Assembly: GCA_937901225.1 (NCBI GenBank)
Contig: CALCGX010000105.1
Span: 1-7,557 of the forward strand
Reading direction: 5' to 3'
DNA from: an uncultured Bacteroidales bacterium
Lineage (GTDB): Bacteria; Bacteroidota; Bacteroidia; Bacteroidales; Paludibacteraceae
DNA: 7,557 bases
Shown: one piece after another, positions 5,215 through 7,557 of the stretch
How the letters are laid out: each line of letters begins with the position of its first letter
How positions within the stretch are numbered: the first letter of the stretch is position 1
The notes under the pieces: model-generated
Told to the model about the DNA's origin: nothing
Databases searched by the model: none
Seen by the model: only the letters and a program-made list of their open reading frames with translations
Made by a program: the position numbers and the translations under genes

Positions 5215-7202
5215 TTATAGACAGCGTAGTAGGTGATGTTGGCGGTGACGGTTTTGTCTTCTGCGGTGTGGAAGAGGTCGGTAGGTGGGCAGAATGGGTT
5301 TTGGTAGTCCTTGATGGCTGTCCAGCCTACAAACTCCATACCTGAGCAGGCACTAACTTCGGTGCTTGGCATAAGGAGCGCATCGCCAGAGGTGTAGGCA
5401 TGCGTAGCATTGGCATCGGTGAGTACTTCGCCGTTGGCGATCCAGGTAACACGGAAGGTATTCGATTGCTCTTCAGGAAAGATGCCTATATCTAAGTTGC
5501 CTTGCACATTGCTGATCGTGAGGGTTGTACCGCTATAGGTGAAGTCGCGTTCTTCGTTACCTTGATATACTAGAATCATTGTATTGTCCAACACGTATCC
5601 TGAGTGCGGTGTGACGGTCAGGGTGAGTGTGCCGCCTTTGGCTATCTCGCCTGATTCGCTGCTGACGGTAGCGTTCTCGTAGAGTACTTCGTACGAGCAG
5701 ATGCTTTCATCTACCTCCTCTATATAACTGAGGGATATGATACCATTCTGCTCCGTAATATTGAGCAATGGTTTACCGTTTACGCCTCGCCATTCAGTCT
5801 TGCGTTGGGTGCCAGGGAATGGGTCGGCAGCAGTACCGATCTTGGTGGTAGCACCTGAAGCAGAGACTACTGCGTAGCGTATAGTGCCAGGTGTGGCATT
5901 TGGGCCATTGTTGTTCCATGCTGTTGGGTTGTACATCAATTTCCATATTACCAAACCGTGTCCGGGCAGGTAGGCATCCCACCCTGATTGTTGGCGGTTT
6001 TCGATATAGTATGCCGTAGTGGTACTGGTGGCAGCGAGTAGAGAGTTACCAGAGGTGGTGATTTGGTAGGCATTGTAGCCATCTGTACCGGCGGCTTTCA
6101 GTGAGAGGTTTTGCGCTGTAGCACCCAGATAAGTAGGTGTCTTCCACCCCAAGAAATACTTGTCGTAGATACTATAGTTGGGTGGTGTGTTACCGTCGTT
6201 GTTGTATGAGCCACCGTCCATCACGTGCCATGCACCAGGAGTAGCTTCGTCCTCGTAGTTCTGACCATAGTCGATGTCGTATAGGTCAGGCAAACCAATC
6301 ACGTGGCTGTACTCGTGAACGATGGTACCGATACCCGCACGTGCACCTGTTTGTCCGTCAATCTCACCCGAGCAGGCGTAGTTGAGAACACTTTTGCCAT
6401 CAAATGTGGCGCGTGCGTAATATTGACTTTTATTAAATGATGCGTATCCTGAAGCTGCTGCACTATACACATCCCAACTGTGTGGCCAAATGGTGTTGGC
6501 GGCACCGCCATCGGCTTCTCCCATACCTGCATATATGACATACACAAAGTCCACATAGCCGTCGCTATCGTTGTCGTATCGGGTGAAGTCCACACCATAG
6601 CTGGCATTGGCAATACTACATGCTTCTACTACCATATCGCCTGGCAATACATCGTTGCCCTCCGAATCATTGGCGCCATAGTGAGCTACAGTATTGGCGA
6701 GTGTGACGGGGCCTATTACATCAAAGTCGGGTTTGTATTGCCCGCCGGATTGGTCGGAGAAGAATTGGCGTACCGAACCTGTAGCACCGTTGTAGGTATA
6801 GCTACTGCTATTCATCAGGTCGTTCATCGCTACCTGTGTGTTGGAGGCATTGAACTTGGTGTCCTTGAAGTTGACCAAGATGACCAATCCTCGTGGGGCG
6901 AGATTAACAGATCCTACTGCTTTTTTGGGGCGCGACTGGAGCATGGCTGATGCTTGTCGGCGTGCCTTGATGGTGGCGGGAGTAGGTTGGCTCTCCACCA
7001 CGCGCCAGTAGCCCAGCGAGTCACATTTGACTACGTTGCCCGCTTGGTCTTGCCAGTAGTGGTGGAACTCGTCACCGATGAGGCGTACCTGAATGGTAGT
7101 GCCGTCGGGTTGTGACTTGGTTTGCCAGCCGCGGTAAGCGGGTACGGCGAAAGTACTGAGGGTGAGCAGCAGTAGGGTAAGGGATAGCAGTAGCTTTTTC
7201 AT
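5205..7202 (-). CDS. Secreted M6-family (immune inhibitor A-like) metalloprotease
   Basis: This 665-residue protein is a zinc endopeptidase of the M6 domain family (TIGR03296-like). Residues 1-19 are a signal peptide (MKKLLLSLTLLLLTLSTFA). Residues about 20-100 form the propeptide-like segment typical of Bacteroidetes M6 proteins (QPDGTTIQVRLIGDEFHHYW). The catalytic domain begins at about RGLVILVNFKDTKF (104). It contains a calcium-loop-like D210-N-D212-S-D214-G-Y-V-D218, the zinc site H296-E-Y-S-H300 continuing VIGLPD306, and a possible Met-turn at Met328 (WHVMDGG). Residues about 500-575 look like a bacterial-repeat domain (KGGTLTLTVTPHSGYVL). About 584-665 resembles an InlB B-repeat (FRVTWIANGEVLT, then FVGWTA, ending YAVYKTN). 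No type IX secretion C-terminal domain and no lipobox are visible, so the final location (periplasmic or released) is unclear. All catalytic residues expected for activity are present. The substrate is unknown; nutrient or host protein degradation is a family-based guess. Confidence 0.95.
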   Translation of the reverse strand: MKKLLLSLTLLLLTLSTFAVPAYRGWQTKSQPDGTTIQVRLIGDEFHHYWQDQAGNVVKCDSLGYWRVVESQPTPATIKARRQASAMLQSRPKKAVGSVNLAPRGLVILVNFKDTKFNASNTQVAMNDLMNSSSYTYNGATGSVRQFFSDQSGGQYKPDFDVIGPVTLANTVAHYGANDSEGNDVLPGDMVVEACSIANASYGVDFTRYDNDSDGYVDFVYVIYAGMGEADGGAANTIWPHSWDVYSAAASGYASFNKSQYYARATFDGKSVLNYACSGEIDGQTGARAGIGTIVHEYSHVIGLPDLYDIDYGQNYEDEATPGAWHVMDGGSYNNDGNTPPNYSIYDKYFLGWKTPTYLGATAQNLSLKAAGTDGYNAYQITTSGNSLLAATSTTTAYYIENRQQSGWDAYLPGHGLVIWKLMYNPTAWNNNGPNATPGTIRYAVVSASGATTKIGTAADPFPGTQRKTEWRGVNGKPLLNITEQNGIISLSYIEEVDESICSYEVLYENATVSSESGEIAKGGTLTLTVTPHSGYVLDNTMILVYQGNEERDFTYSGTTLTISNVQGNLDIGIFPEEQSNTFRVTWIANGEVLTDANATHAYTSGDALLMPSTEVSACSGMEFVGWTAIKDYQNPFCPPTDLFHTAEDKTVTANITYYAVYKTN

Positions 7203-7211
7203 GGTGGTAAC

Positions 7212-7256
7212 TTATTGGACTAATTGGTCGAATTAGTCCAATTAGTCTAATTAGTT
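7212..7256. repeat. 9-bp tandem array, 5 units, filling the gap upstream of the protease
   Basis: Units are TTATTGGAC, TAATTGGTC, GAATTAGTC, CAATTAGTC and TAATTAGTT, in 9-bp register. The array occupies nearly the whole 48-bp gap. The last unit spells the final Asn codon and TAA stop (7251-7253) of the upstream small-protein gene. Confidence 0.8.
7217..7239. promoter_or_regulatory. 9-bp hairpin inside the repeat array, just upstream of the protease start
   Basis: GGACTAATT (7217-7225) pairs perfectly with AATTAGTCC (7231-7239) across a 5-nt loop. The pairing exists because the unit nearest the gene ends in GAC instead of GTC. The stem ends 14 nt before the protease ATG, so in a transcript it could lie over or near the ribosome-binding region. 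The role is inferred. Confidence 0.35.
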
Positions 7257-7557
7257 GAATGGGTGATGGCTGGGCTTTGCGTTGCGGGCTACGCGGAGAG
7301 CGTAGCCGGCAACGAGGAGGAGCAACAATGCCCAAGGCATGTCGCCCATAGGTACACCTGGCTCTTTAGGGTTGTCAGGGAGTTTACCGCCTTCACCAAA
7401 TGGGTTGTCGCTAGCATTGCGGCGGCCGCTCAGCTGGTTCGCGCTACCATTGATGCTATAGCCATCATCGTAGGTGGTGGTGGCTAATGGAGCGACTGAG
7501 GCATCTGCCGAAGAGGTGCGACCTGCTGAGCGCATAGGTAATGCGTGAGCGGTGTAC
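7251..7557 (-). CDS. Small protein with PMGD motif and C-terminal membrane anchor, N-terminus missing
   Basis: The frame is open from the window edge (7556) to the TAA at 7251-7253, giving 101 visible residues; the true start lies outside. An in-frame ATG at 7535 is not needed as a start, because the frame continues upstream without a stop. The visible part begins YTAHALPMRSAGRTSS, followed by a low-complexity Ser/Thr/Asn/Gly-rich stretch (TTTYDDGYSINGSANQLSG). A Pro/Gly linker (NPKEPGV) leads to PMGD (7352-7341), one hydrophobic helix (WALLLLLVAGYAL, from about 7334) and a short tail with two Arg and a Lys. The motif, helix and basic residues in this order resemble a recurrent tail of small Bacteroidales envelope proteins that I recall from other genomes, but the family has no known function. 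It resembles a sorting-signal architecture; that is inference. Confidence 0.7.
   Translation of the reverse strand, partial: YTAHALPMRSAGRTSSADASVAPLATTTYDDGYSINGSANQLSGRRNASDNPFGEGGKLPDNPKEPGVPMGDMPWALLLLLVAGYALRVARNAKPSHHPFN

Noticed and set aside
5145..5345. Plus-strand frame encoding an Ile/Gly/Leu-rich peptide (ISLIGRIGLIGLI)
   Set aside because: The apparent protein repeat is only the translation of the 9-bp DNA array, and the rest is antisense to the protease C-terminus.
6299..6613. Alternative minus-strand frame of 104 codons within the protease gene
   Set aside because: It overlaps the catalytic core of the M6 protease in another frame and shows no independent protein features.

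Overview
This window looks like a chromosomal segment of a Bacteroidales bacterium. The reasons are a Bacteroidetes-type GroES/GroEL pair, AT-rich leaders without Shine-Dalgarno motifs, a secreted M6 metalloprotease ending in bacterial-repeat and InlB-type modules, and a four-helix-bundle (23S IVS-like) ORF. The genus is not resolved. Every gene I can support is on the minus strand. The window is cut at both ends: the gene at 1-2462 lacks its C-terminus and the gene at 7251-7557 lacks its N-terminus.

In transcription order (right to left) the layout is as follows. (1) The C-terminal 101 residues of a small protein with a PMGD motif, one membrane segment and a basic stretch. (2) A 665-residue secreted M6-family metalloprotease. 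(3) groES. (4) A 118-residue four-helix-bundle protein inside the chaperonin pair, bracketed by its own repeats. (5) groEL. (6) A large exported multidomain protein of at least 820 residues. It has a signal peptide, a CBM20-like N-terminus, an Esterase_D-type alpha/beta-hydrolase domain whose nucleophile position reads Asp instead of Ser, an Ig-like region and a PHP metallohydrolase domain that runs off the edge. This last gene has no stop codon in the window but is a continuous reading frame from 2462 to 3.

The most striking non-coding structure is a 9-bp tandem repeat, NNATTRGTC on the plus strand (GACYAATNN in the transcripts). It forms short arrays in three of the five intergenic gaps (2537-2572, 5025-5087 with 5161-5214, and 7212-7256), always in the same orientation relative to the genes. 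The two gaps around the four-helix gene instead carry a different family built on GTTAGACC/GGTCTAAC with small GC hairpins. Arrays or elements begin at, or within a few bases of, the stop codon of every upstream gene. In three genes the stop codon lies inside the repeat.

GroES and GroEL work together as the cytoplasmic folding chamber. The protease and the esterase/PHP protein are exported and are probably independent units that happen to be neighbours. No RNA genes, CRISPR array or canonical insertion sequence were seen. No gap without a gene exceeds 300 bases.
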